Origin: Romanomermis culicivorax
Taxonomy: Eukaryota; Nematoda; Enoplea; Mermithida; Mermithidae
DNA: 64,000 nt
Direction: 5' to 3'
Assembly: GCA_963922205.1 (NCBI GenBank)
Contig: CAWUHX010000211.1
Span: 1 to 64,000, forward strand
The position numbers and the translations under genes were made by a program. Below the pieces are notes generated by a model. The model saw only the letters and a list, made by a program, of their open reading frames with translations. It was not told where the DNA came from and made no database searches. Positions 1 to 11,100 of the stretch are shown here, piece by piece. Every line of letters starts with the position of its first letter. Positions within the stretch are counted from its first letter, which is position 1.

Positions 1-16
1 CACACTCTATCAGATT

Positions 17-41
17 AAGCAGTGGTATCAACGCAGAGTAC
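17..41 (+). other. Match to SMART / template-switch cDNA PCR primer
   Basis: The 25 bases beginning AAGCAGTGGTATC and ending GCAGAGTAC match, from memory, the commercial SMART PCR primer IIA used in cDNA and low-input amplification. A chance 25-base match is very unlikely. It is best read as an adapter left in a read or a chimeric contig joint, so the 1-17/41 junction should be treated with caution. Confidence 0.75.
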
Positions 42-1073
42 TCATACGATTTTCATCATTTGGTGGGTATACAGCGAAGCTTGAAAATCGTGAAACAAGT
101 CATGGAAAAATTTAACAGAGCACACATTCTAAGTGGTGGCGATCTTTCTATTCATCAAGTTCTGCTAGCAGCAACCTAGAAGTTCAACAGTGTTATTTTG
201 CACTGTATTAGGAGGTCAGGAGTTCAGGATTACTTGCTTGTTCACTTGCACAAAACACTGCTAGAGTAGTTCTTTTTCAACAGGTTCAGGATTAATTTTA
301 TTCCATATGTATTACCAACAAAGCAAATTACTTATAGTTTTTTCGCTTATTGTGTTTTATATGTCTCGAATGCGAATATTTTGTTCACATGACGGAAACA
401 TTAGATTCTTGACAATCACATGAAGTAACCACTAGAAAAAATGGTCTAAGTATCATATATACATGGAAAATAGCTCAACTGGCAACTATCAGACGGACTA
501 GTTCTCGGCACCAGACAAGGGGCTAGATGTACCAAACGCATCTGAGCCTTTCTATTGATTCAGTGGCGTAAAAATTGACCTGTACCAAACTCTGCACCAC
601 AGAACTGATACACACTGCACCACAGAAAATAATAATGAACTGAACTGATTGAATGGCGTCTCTTGCACCTACTTCTATTTATAGGTACCACTGAACCTTT
701 AGAAGAGTTCAGGGCACCTCTATAAAGGTTGCTTGCACCAAAATGTAGCGGTTCGGTAATACTTTATTGTGCAGATTTCCAGTTGTCACTTAGATACTAA
801 TTGTTTTCATGTACCCAAGCCAATGAGCTATAGAAATTTCACAATTCATGCACTAACAACCAGAGTAGGTGTAGAGCAATGTTCGAAAAACAACTCAGTA
901 TTTCCCACTATGTTGGCCAGTTTCAGATGCTCACGTTAGACAACGCACCAATATTGTTTTTCGTGCGTCGATAATTAACATTTTCAGCTTTTTTAAACAT
1001 TTTTCCCAAATAAGCATAATTTCGAAAAACAGCAGATTTTCCAATTCCAAGAATTACTACATAGATTCCTGCA
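42..1073. other. Unassigned, no gene recognised
   Basis: Both strands carry only short frames and no convincing splice-bounded coding exon. Short direct repeats around 540-720 (variants of TGCACCACAGAA and CTGAAC) suggest a degraded repeat. No family was recognised. Confidence 0.4.
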
Positions 1074-1076
1074 CTA

Positions 1077-1427
1077 GGCGCCAGAAAACTGTGCTGATGT
1101 GATACGTGCGGCAGCATTGCTTAGACTTTCCAGTGCATCATGGGCTTTGTAGCAGAAGTTTTGAACTTCGTAGGCCTTGGCAATGGTGATGCTGCTGCAG
1201 GTTTCATGATTGTCAATTTGTGTTATGGCAGGGACAAGCAGTGCCTGTTGAGTCAGAGCAGTCACAACTGACACCATAAGAGGCTGAAAGGGCTATTAGC
1301 AGTGGCACTACCAGCTGGCGGTTAAGCCTAGCTGATGTGCCATTACCATCCGTTCCTGTTGAGTTTGAATCACTTGCCTGACCCAAACTGGGCAGCATTG
1401 CTGAGGTTGTCAGTAGACTGGCATATA
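1077..1427 (-). CDS. Possible 3' exons of an unknown minus-strand gene
   Basis: The minus strand has two overlapping open stretches, 1427-1310 and 1281-1077, in different frames. They join in frame if a 28-nt segment (1309-1282, starting GTAGTG and ending CCCTTTCAG with CTAAT inside) is removed as a tiny intron. The joined peptide is Ser/Thr-rich at first, then soluble and mixed, and ends at a TAG at about 1074. No domain was recognised. The upstream coding part would lie beyond the Tc1-type element, at 4452-4610. A chance pair of open frames remains possible. Confidence 0.33.
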
Positions 1428-1429
1428 TA

Positions 1430-1571
1430 CAGTACGGGACAAATTCGTTGCAGCACCAGTAATCTTTTGGTGAATGTCTTGGGGATATACTGGGTCTCTA
1501 CTGGTACAAATTTCGAGATGAAAAAGTGGATTACTGGTGCTTTACTAGTTGATAAGTTTGGCGGCCATGAC
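1430..1571 (+). repeat. Left terminal inverted repeat of Tc1-type element
   Basis: This stretch matches the reverse complement of 4308-4449 over about 142 bp. The shared core contains CACCAGTAATCTTTTGGTG and ends at GGCGGCCATGACG. Confidence 0.8.
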
Positions 1572-1602
1572 GCATCACTGGATTACTGGTGAATTACTGG
1601 TC

Positions 1603-2580
1603 CAGGGCCGTGCGCAGGATTTTTTCATGGGGGACGGACTAGATTTTTTCACTGAATAGCCGCAGAAAATGTTGATCTTACGCGGATATACTGCGTGCAT
1701 CACCATTTTTTTCCTCTAAGATTTTTTTCCACATGAGAACCGGACCCAAAATTTTTTTCCTCATTTTCCAAAAATTTTCCACATTTTTAAAAACGCTTAT
1801 AATGTGGCTACAGATCCTTTTTTATGCATTTTAGGAGCATACCCAAGCATTTTGTTGTATTTGTAATCAGAAACCTGCAAAAATGAGGAAAAAATTGAGA
1901 AAATTCTGGTTATGTTAGTCAAAATGAGCTCATGAAGAATATATTGGTGTTCTATGGAATGGTCCGGCGCCGAGCGCCGGATTTTTTGATTTTCACTTTC
2001 TAAAACAGTGGAAAATGAACTTTCATAACATTGGGAAATGAATTAAAATCAGACTGATGAAGCGTAATTTGCCTCCCATTCCAGCCCGAAGCGCCGGAAA
2101 ATTTTTTGGGTTTTTGTATTCTAAAACGCTGAAAAATAAATCTCTCCAACAGATAATTCGTGAACAAATGTTTTGAAATCGCGTTCTAGAGTGATGTCTT
2201 CAATTTCCACCTTCAATAAACGCAAAAGTTCAGATTGCAAACGTTTAAAAAATTCCAATCATCGAGGGAAAAAATTGAGAGACATGATGAAAAATCTCTA
2301 TTTTTGGCAACATAATTGACTGTAAACGATTAGAAAATGAAACGATCTAACTTGATTGATAGAAACTGTTGAGCATTAATTAGTAAGTCGAAGTAGATAT
2401 GCTAAGGACCGCGCCTGATAGAATATAGTTATAATTATACCCATGACCGGCGTGAAGCGCCGGAAAATTTTGAGATTTTGACCTTTTAAAGTCCACCAAA
2501 ACGCATGTTTTCGGTTTAGAGTTACTGCCTCAATGGGGGGGGGGGGCAGCCGCCCCCGCCCCCCCTTGCGCACGGCCATG
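1603..2580. mobile_element. hAT-like repeat with CAGGGCCGTGCGCAGG ends
   Basis: The left end CAGGGCCGTGCGCAGG and right end CCTTGCGCACGGCC are imperfect inverted repeats with the CAGGG start common in hAT elements. No clean 8-bp target duplication is visible (TACTGGTC against CTGGTAAC), so the limits are tentative. Related ends recur at 27702-27736 and 27778-27822. The interior holds several GC stem-loops of the CGGCGC...GCGCCG type. Confidence 0.45.
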
Positions 2581-2649
2581 CTGGTAACATATACTTCAAT
2601 AAAATACGTACGCATACTATTTATATGCAAGTAATCAATACAATGTCCG

Positions 2650-3075
2650 CATACATGTAACGGAGCTCCGAGGTCTGGGGGGGTTGGAGCAGTTTTTTGG
2701 GGCCGGGGGTCAGTAATTCCCAAAATTTTGGGGGGTCCTGATGGAAAAAAATTTGAATTTTTACATGAAAAATTTCCGAAAAACGGTTTAAAAAGTAGTA
2801 ATTTTTGTCTAAATAATGATAAAATATGTACTTATGGCGCGAAGCGCCGAGAAAATTGACGTTTTTGACCATTTTTTGTTCGAAAATTGACACTTTTCAG
2901 GAAAAAAATGACATTTTTCAGTATTTTTCCAACTAAAACTATGGAGGTCCCTAGGGCTACCATATGGCTAGCCATAGGATTGGAAAATGCTGGGGGGGCC
3001 CAATGGCTAGCCATATGATCGGCGATTTCTGGGGAGGGGGTTCCCATAGCACTTCCCCCCCTAATTACATGTATG
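2650..3075. mobile_element. hAT-like MITE, family A, copy 1
   Basis: This 426-bp element has ends CATACATGTAA and TTACATGTATG and is flanked by an 8-bp target duplication AATGTCCG (2642-2649 and 3076-3083). A copy of the same length and orientation lies at 34083-34508. There is no coding capacity. An 8-bp duplication with CA...TG ends fits the hAT superfamily. Confidence 0.8.
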
Positions 3076-4307
3076 AATGTCCGTAATTTTAGCCTTCTAT
3101 CTGCTTTGTGTTTTTCTCCTCCACAAAAATATGGGCGTCCGCCATCCTCATGAATGTAAATTAAGCAAAAAGGAGAAATGGCGTTTTATTGTGGGCGTTC
3201 TGCCACTTAGCATTAAAGCTACTGTACAATTTTAGTGAAATTAAACTGTAACTGCATGCATCAATGTAGTGTTTACATCTATGTCTTGATTTATCCACCA
3301 CTCATTTGTTTGTATTTATCCGTTTTTATTTTGAATTGATAACTTTTCCAAAAGCAATCAAAATTTACATTTTTAATTCTACTATTACCGTATTACTTGA
3401 ACTGATTTGTTTACACTTAACATGAAAAATAACAACTAAAATAGTATTGGTGCCTGAAGTTACAGAAAACTTCCATAAACAAAGACTGTATCAGTCTCAG
3501 TTGATGAAATGTGCTTCTGGCCAAATCGAGACACACATCAGAAATTAAATACCTGCTATTGTTTATACACATGAACATGATAGAACATCAACCTTCAAGT
3601 ATGTTTATTTGGAAAATTCGGATTGAAAACTAGAAAGAATTATGATTTTTCTACATTTAAAAATAGATCACATCTCAGTATGCTTCAAACTTTAATGCAC
3701 ACCTATAATCGTCTTTTTGATGAAAGCTGAAAATAGCTTTTGCTATAGCTCTCAAAAGGAACCATAAAAATAACGAACTATAAGATATTTTGTCAAAAAA
3801 CTCTTCACATGGACTGTCATTTGCCTGAACACAGCCTGTTCAATGTTCATCTTTCCTAAGTAGGAAACCGAAAAGAATTTAAAAAGAAAACAAAAGTCAC
3901 ACAAAAACTGCACAAATTCCTTCTATCTGAAAATTGATGGTCATAATCTTTCCGATTTGATGACATTATAGTATGTATCTTGAAACGCTTCTAAACTAAA
4001 ACCTACAAAGCAAGTATCAGTTAATATTTAAGTAAAAATATTCACTAGCTTAAATGCTCATTGGCTGAAACAGTCACAATAAAAGCTCATTCATTCTTTC
4101 TGATCTTTTTTCGCTACACAACTTTTAGGCGAGAAAACAACTAAATGCTTTTCCACTCATTAATATTCATCAGGATGGCGGACGTCCGTGTTTTTGTTAA
4201 GGAGAAAAACGCAAAGCAGAATGAAGGCCAAAACTACAGACATTGTATTGATTACTTGCGTATAAATATTATGCGTGTATTTTATTGAAGTATGTTACCA
4301 GTAATCC

Positions 4308-4449
4308 GTCATGGCCGCCAAACTTATCAACTAGTAAGGCACCAGTAATCCACTATTTCATCTCGAAATTTCTACCAGTAAAGACCCAGTATATCGCCAA
4401 GACATTCACCAAAAGATTACTGGTGCTGCAACGAATTTGTCCCGTACTG
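4308..4449 (-). repeat. Right terminal inverted repeat of Tc1-type element
   Basis: This is the reverse-complement partner of 1430-1571. It ends in CCCGTACTG immediately before the TA target duplication. Confidence 0.8.
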
Positions 4450-4451
4450 TA

Positions 4452-4610
4452 GTGTGCTGGTTGTTGGTTTGGACTGTGTTTTAAGTGTTTGAAAATCTAG
4501 AAGCAAAAATAAAGGAATTTAAAGGTGGTAAACTCACTAAGGCTATGTGTGATGAAGATGATATCATCTGCTGTTGAGGCTAGCAAAGGCACTGCATGAT
4601 TGTCAAGAGT
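4452..4610 (-). CDS. Possible upstream exons of the unknown minus-strand gene
   Basis: On the minus strand an open stretch from about 4610 to 4530 ends at a strong donor, GTGAGT. A 41-nt intron closing with TTTTTGCTTCTAG follows, then a second open stretch reaches the Tc1-type element. The reading phase is kept across the intron and also matches that of 1427-1310 on the far side of the element. The peptide resembles no family I know. Treat it as a model only. Confidence 0.3.
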
Positions 4611-4619
4611 TAGCACTTA

Positions 4620-7600
4620 GCAGTCAGTGCCGAATATTATTTATGGTAGGGTACGAGTTTGAGCACAATTGAGCATGTGGCTTGTCTTTGGCTGTGTGTA
4701 GCATTCACAGCATAGTCATTAATGATTTGTACAAACCTTTGACATATCCTTGGGCACAAGAGTGGTTCCAAGGTTGTATGCAGCACTATGATAGGAAAGC
4801 ATGAGGGGTTAAGATCCCTCAGGCAATTACCTGCCCTAGTCCATGGGTTGGAAGAGAGCTAAAAATGGGCACGAGAGATAGCCAGGGATCATCCTTAATG
4901 CACAGGTTTTCAACCACTCAATTATTACCTGAAAAGACTAGAGAAGACTTAGTTTACCCGAGGAAAAAAATCCCCAAATTGAGAAACCTTCAGTTTCCAA
5001 ATTTGAGCTATACTTGATGACTAATTCTGAATAGGAGTGTCCAGGCCTGTAGGCAGAGGGGATTGGGGGGGCCATGGCCTCCCGAAATGTTTGAAGTGTT
5101 AAAAAAACAAAGGTTTTGGTTTTTTTCCAAGTCAAGTCAGAAATGCTAATTTTATAGTAAATTGTGTGAAAAAATGTGTGCCCCCCACCCCTGAAAAATA
5201 TTTCTGGCGAAAGACTTGGGAGTGTCTTCTCTTACCTAAATTTATATGACGAAAATATAAACACTTATGCACAAACAGGGGGCGATTATGCAATAATAAT
5301 GACAAAATAAAACTAGTAAAGGCCCTACAGGGATGTGACTAATAGAGAATGTGTGGGCAACTGAAGGCACGGGCCGAGAGAGAATTGAGGTCTCACCCAC
5401 ACCTACCAAATCTGATAACTATAGTAAATACCTCATAATAGTCCACTACATTCTATCGGTCGTGTACCTTCGAGTGGCTTTCAACAATTGACACATTATT
5501 ACAAAATGAAGCTAAATTGGTGGAAACACATTACAAAACCCAACTTGTTGGACCTCTTACAGATATGAAGTATATGTGAGCATTTTTAGCCAAAAAAGAC
5601 TTGGGGGAAAGTTTTCATCTCTTTCCTAATTTGGGGAAGTACTTCGTGCCTGCTTTACTGTCCTTTCTAGACTGCTTTTGAAGACTGTCTTTGTATATGC
5701 TTATATGTAGCATTTGCACATCAACAATTATAGATAAGTCTTTGACCCTGTATTTGTCATCTTATTGAATGAATGCTAATAATTACGATTTCGAATCGTT
5801 CCTCGCTTGAGTAAATTTTTTTGATAGAGAATTTTCGAACAGCAAAGAATTTTGCTTTTTCTCTAAAACTTCGTGATAGACAATTTACAGACAACAAGTA
5901 TGACGCCCAAAGAATTTAAAATCAAGCACTTAGGTGTGCTTTACAAATCAACAACCAAGTCCTGGCACTGATAAGATCCTTGGAATCATCATGACCATAA
6001 TTGACTAGAATAAGTTAAGACAGTTGCATTCGCATGCTCAGGATGGGATTATAACTTTGTTCCTGAGAAAAGTCTTGTCCTCATGTAATTATTGGCTGTG
6101 TTCTTATGTCAAACAAAAACTTTGAAATGGTCGTGATTTGTAGAGTAAGCTGAAAATGAGTTTTCTGACATTTTGGAAGTCCTACACATGGAGTTATTTC
6201 GGCATTCTTGCCGAATGAGTAGGCAATACTAGCCTTAACATTCTTTTTCTTAAAAACACGTGTAATTCATTGGAAAAAGCCTGAAATTGACGTGAATTGA
6301 ATGAAAAAGAAGAAAACTTCAATTTCTTTCGTATAAAGATAAGCAAATTAATCGGTTTTAGTGGGAACAACTAGCAATTTCTTTGTTCCCCGAAGTTGCA
6401 CATTTCAAGTTTGCATGCAGAAAAAATTTGTCCTGTAATACCCGCTGTTTTTTCCTCGGGTATTCTTTCCCAGTAAAAACTGTTATCCATATGAAAGCCA
6501 CAAATTCTCAATTTTCATTGAAGTCCAAACAAAACATCGAAGATTGCAGATTAAACAATGAGATGAGATACCCCGATGATGAAAATTAAGAATAATGCTC
6601 AAAATTTTGTCCCACTGTTCCCAGGTTTTTCCAATATGCCGTACATGACGCAGATATGACGGTAGTAGCATCCCAAATGGACTAAGATCAATTTTTTTCA
6701 CTCAAAACTCTTAGTTGCCCAAATATGGGCACTTATATACTGAATAATATGATTATTACTGGTGAAAATTTACTAATTGTAATTGGTATACAAATAATTT
6801 CTTCCTTTGTTGTAAGTGGGAGCATCCCAATTCATGAATTTCAGAGTTGGATTCAAATGCGCCTAATTCTTTCATATTGATAGCACACATCAACAATTTT
6901 GGATGGCCAGAATGCAGTTAACAAAACTGTGATCTTTTCTGTGAACATATTTCCAATTTGAGGTTACAGCAAAATGTGTCATGTTTTTGAACAAACTGCA
7001 AGGATTGCATTCAAGTGCAGTCAAATTTGTCGTGACTTGACGAAACCAATGCCCTAATCCCAGATGGCTACAAAACTTGTGATTTAGTTGTTGTCAGTGA
7101 CCCTCGATAAACTATTTTCGTTTTCAATATCCAAAGTGCGTGGAATGCACCCTCTTCTCAGTGTTGTGAAATGTCAGATCTTGCTGGTTGAAGAAACCAT
7201 CTTTTTTTTGGTTATCCGATTTCCAATTTTAGTGTCCTGCTGTTTTATTTAATTTTTATAAAAAATGGTTGATTTCTTCTAGCTTATTTTTATAATTGTC
7301 TAGTCAATTGGTGGCAATATCTAAGCCTTTAAAAAATTTAGTATATATCAGCACATTGTCCATGTCTGTCCTCCTTTTGTTAGTGTATGATTTGTGGCTT
7401 TTTTCCTGAATTTGGCAAAATGTATTTTATAAAATATTTTTCATCTTCGTCAAAAGTAATTGATTTTGATTTTGGGCATTATAACTACATCGAAGTGAGC
7501 ACAATTGCAAAAATATTTATTAAAAGGCTCACAGTTTTTGAAATTACTACCAACTTCAATTTTAGTATTACAGCACAAATCAGCTAGAAATTAGCCCTTT

Positions 7601-8020
7601 TTCATACATTCAGTCAAAACAACAAAAATCTTATCAATTTCGAGCTAAGAACAGGCAACCATCAGAGGTCTCTAAGGTCAGATTTTCAAGGTGTGGGTAA
7701 AGTTGAAAATTAGCTAAATGTCCACTAAACATGTGACTAAACATCACTAACCATGTGAAAATTAGCTAAATGTCCACTAAACAATACCCCCCTCATACCC
7801 CTCCCTATGGGGTAGTCTATCAACCACAATTATAAAATCAGAGAGCCAACCAAAACTTTTGTTTCAACCAGCAAGAACTTCTGCCGTTGTCCAGCTGTGC
7901 CCTATAGTTTTGTGTGGTTAGTGTGGGCTTCATTATACAATCTACAATACTTTCTTCCTTTTCTTGAAAACTGACATCATCAACCTTTATTGTAAATCAA
8001 TATTCTTCTACCTTTTCCAG
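4620..8020. other. No recognised gene; expected place for missing FANCI 5' exons
   Basis: FANCI exon 1 of this annotation begins with an acceptor at 8020 and a split codon, so further coding exons must lie upstream. I could not identify any in this stretch. It contains a repeat at 7661-7822 and otherwise AT-rich sequence with short frames only. Confidence 0.4.
7661..7822 (+). repeat. Dispersed repeat, copy 1 (partner at 20524-20700)
   Basis: The stretch from AGAGGTC..AAGGTCAGATTTT to CCCCCCTCATACCCCTC..ATGGGG matches 20524-20700 in order and orientation. Copy 1 also carries an internal duplication of the AAAATTAGCTAAATGTCCAC segment. No ends or target duplications were identified. Confidence 0.6.
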
Positions 8021-8184
8021 CTGTTCAAGCTTTTCGCATTAAAATACAAATAATGAGTTGTCCAACCAATGAACTCATTTCAAATGTGGATGATAAATTA
8101 AATGATATCCGCTCGTCGCTCATCAGTGATATGCCACTTAAGGTTTACGACTTACTCAATATTCTTAAAGACGATAAAATCGAG
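8021..8184 (+). CDS. FANCI: FANCI visible exon 1
   Basis: The acceptor is CCTTTTCCAG and the donor GAG|GTGTCA. The exon starts with the last two bases of a codon and ends in phase 0. A DMPL motif lines up with DVPL in vertebrate FANCI, and the spacing to exon 2 fits. The internal ATG at 8053 could be mistaken for a start. This is the least certain exon by similarity. Confidence 0.55.
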
Positions 8185-11100
8185 GTGTCATTCTCATTGC
8201 CATAATACTTAAGGACACTTTGACGTTGCTTGTTTTTTGGTGTATTTTCAGGTTTGCAGGACTTCAACATTACACCAGTTATTTTATTTCCTCTGTGGAT
8301 TAAAAGATGATGAAAACTACAAGTTTGGGCTTCAAAATTTATCATTGAGAGACGTCATGAATAAACCTTTCATTTAGAAGTTCAAAGGATTTGGCAGAAG
8401 TCGAAGGGACAATTATTCTTCATATCATGTTCACCATAAAACAAACGTCAAGTTTTGGAAAAATTATTTTAGCTTTAATGAAAGTAGGTTCACGTATTGT
8501 ATTGTAAACCCAGGTCGTTATGATTTCCACAGTTGTAGAGAAGGACAACATTTTGCTGCGACTGTATAATATTGATGTATTTATAGAATCAAACCACACT
8601 ATTGTTCAATCTTTTCGCCGCGTCAGTCTGCTTGTCGATTTCTCAAATAAAACGATATAACGAACAGGTAAGATAACTCCTACTCTTCTTCAAGAAGATT
8701 TCTTTTTTTGTGATGGGTTTTATTTTGGATAATGGCATACAATGGAACATAAAGTATTGATACACACATGGAAAGGAAAAGCAGAAACAACATATTCATA
8801 ATACCACTTACCCTTGAGGCTAGGGGATGGTTCTATAGATTTTTTGCTTTGTTGAGTTGACTTTCATTTTTATGATATTACAAGCTCCAGGATAGATTTT
8901 TATGCTTCACAAGTATGACAATCCAAAAGTTTAGGAAGCAGCTAGAGTCATTTTTTAAGCATTCAAGGGATAATTGCTTTCTTGTATTTATCACTTTGTA
9001 TTCTTTACTATGGTATCAGTTTCTTTTTATGGGTTGACGAAAATTGCTAATCAGTAAAATCCTGTGTGACATGCCAAAATCAGTGAATATCAATCTATAA
9101 AAAACTGAGAGCCAACTTTCTGACCATATTGCAGTTTTATTGAAGTGCTTAATTGTATTTTTGTTTCAATTTTCAACTCAAAAAACTGAGGCTTCATTTG
9201 CATATTATGTGCCTTTTCTCACGGGCAGTTTTAATCAAGTCACGTGATAGCATTGGAAAGAAAATTTTTGCACTTTTGAGCCTTACACAATCACAAACTC
9301 TACCGAGTTTTCGCGCCTTTGGGTCTTTCGGGCAAATGGGCCTATTCATGCTTGTGTTGTGTGGTAACATACAACATTCCACCCGTAGGATGGATGTTTT
9401 AGCCAATCCACGGGTTCCGAACCCGGCCATTTTTGTTGAGCCCTGGTCGGGATGGTTACACCTACCCCGACATTGGCCACTGGTAGGACAGCTACGGCGC
9501 CACCCAGGAAGCCCTGCAACACTTGTGGGCTACACCCAGCAGTGCTTGTAAGCTGGGTTCATACTTCTGCTCAGCGAGCAAATTTACCCCTAGCATGCTC
9601 GGAGATGCTCGGCCTGCACCTTGCTCATCGAGCACGCTCGGAATTGGTTCATGCGAGCAAGCTGACCAGCTACTGCATTGTGCGATGCTGTTATTTGTTT
9701 AAAGCCAAAATTATAAATATCATACATGGAATTGTTGAAAGCCATAGGCTTGCTCAAAGGCCGTTTTGCCAAACTAGGGAAGGTAGAAACACGAGAAGAA
9801 TTCGATCAAGAGTGACGGTAAAAGTCGACCTCACTGAACTGCTCAGCTTTTGAACAGCCTCATGGAAGCTATTTTTAGGCAAAATCTTTCATTTTATTGC
9901 AAATGGCCTTGCCAAAAAGAGCAGGAGGAGCTTAGTTGCTGAATCTATATTACTCTTGACTAAATCTGTAGTCAGTAAAGATTCACATGCAATCTCTTGA
10001 GACAAAGCTGACTTAATTCCCGGATTTTTCAAAATTTCGTATCAATCAATGTAAATTATGTCTTGCAAAAGCAGACTGATATGTCAGACGGAATGATTAA
10101 TTTAATTGATAATAAATTCAGGATCAAAAGATCCCTTTCTTTGTCATCAAGCACCATCAATAAAGGAAAAGACATTTCCAAAATTGATTGGTGTAAATGA
10201 TGAAGGATATCATCCTTTTTAATAATCCAATTTTTAGCATCCTTCTCCAGGAAACAAGATATCTCCTCATCAATAGCAGCAGCTATGGCCAAATTTGAAT
10301 CCAGAATTGGAAAATTAGCATATCGTTTGGCTATGCTATCTGAGCTTTCATGGTGACTGCATAATTCTTTACTGATAGGATCAGTTAGTTTGGGTTTTAG
10401 CACGCAAGGAGAACGTCGAAAACGCGATGAATCAAAAGAAATAGCACTGCAATTGTCGTCAGCAACTCACATACCTGTAATTGGGGGGTTTGGCTAACCC
10501 TATACCCAAATCCCCCCAAACTTGCAAAAATTAGCAACAATTGGCAAAAAGTGCCTTTTTGGGAAAATTTTCGACCCCCCCCCCCAAAAAAAAATTTTGG
10601 GTCTTCCCTCCCCACGACTGGTCGGACCTCTCATAGGTATGGGAACTGAATGACCTGTCGAAGCAAATTTGCTGTTCTGATCGATGTCCATTCTTTCAGC
10701 TGCTTGATCTGGTTCAACAGATCTTGTTGGGGATGTACTTACGGTAGCAGTTATCCCACACCTATGCAAAATTGGTGAATTGGGGGAAGCCACAATTCGA
10801 CCAGAAGAAGGATGTTTTATTCATTCTCACAACTTGTTGTGTTGTGGGCAAGTCGCGTCCGTTAAACTTTATATTTGTTTATTCTTACAACCAGTAAACG
10901 AAATGCTGACAGCCCCAGCATATTTACATATTAGTAATATTAATAACAATTATACTTGCGCACTTAGTGGAGGAGGGCGCCGACTTACTGGGACCCAATG
11001 CCAAGGAAAGCCCCGGTCTTTCTAGGATATCATTATAGTGAGTTCTGTATATTTGTGTTAGCCTTTACGAAGCATGAAGACCCTGATTGCTTTTCGATTG

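Larger units (their letters stand above)
1430..4449. mobile_element. Tc1/mariner-type element, non-autonomous
   Basis: The outermost bases are CAGTACGGGACAAATTC at 1430 and its reverse complement ending at 4449, flanked on both sides by TA (1428-1429 and 4450-4451), the target duplication of the Tc1/mariner superfamily. The inverted repeats run about 142 bp (1430-1571 and 4308-4449) with scattered mismatches. The 3-kb interior has no transposase frame. It holds nested hAT-like repeats (1603-2580 and 2650-3075), so it is a non-autonomous carrier or an old deleted copy. Confidence 0.8.
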
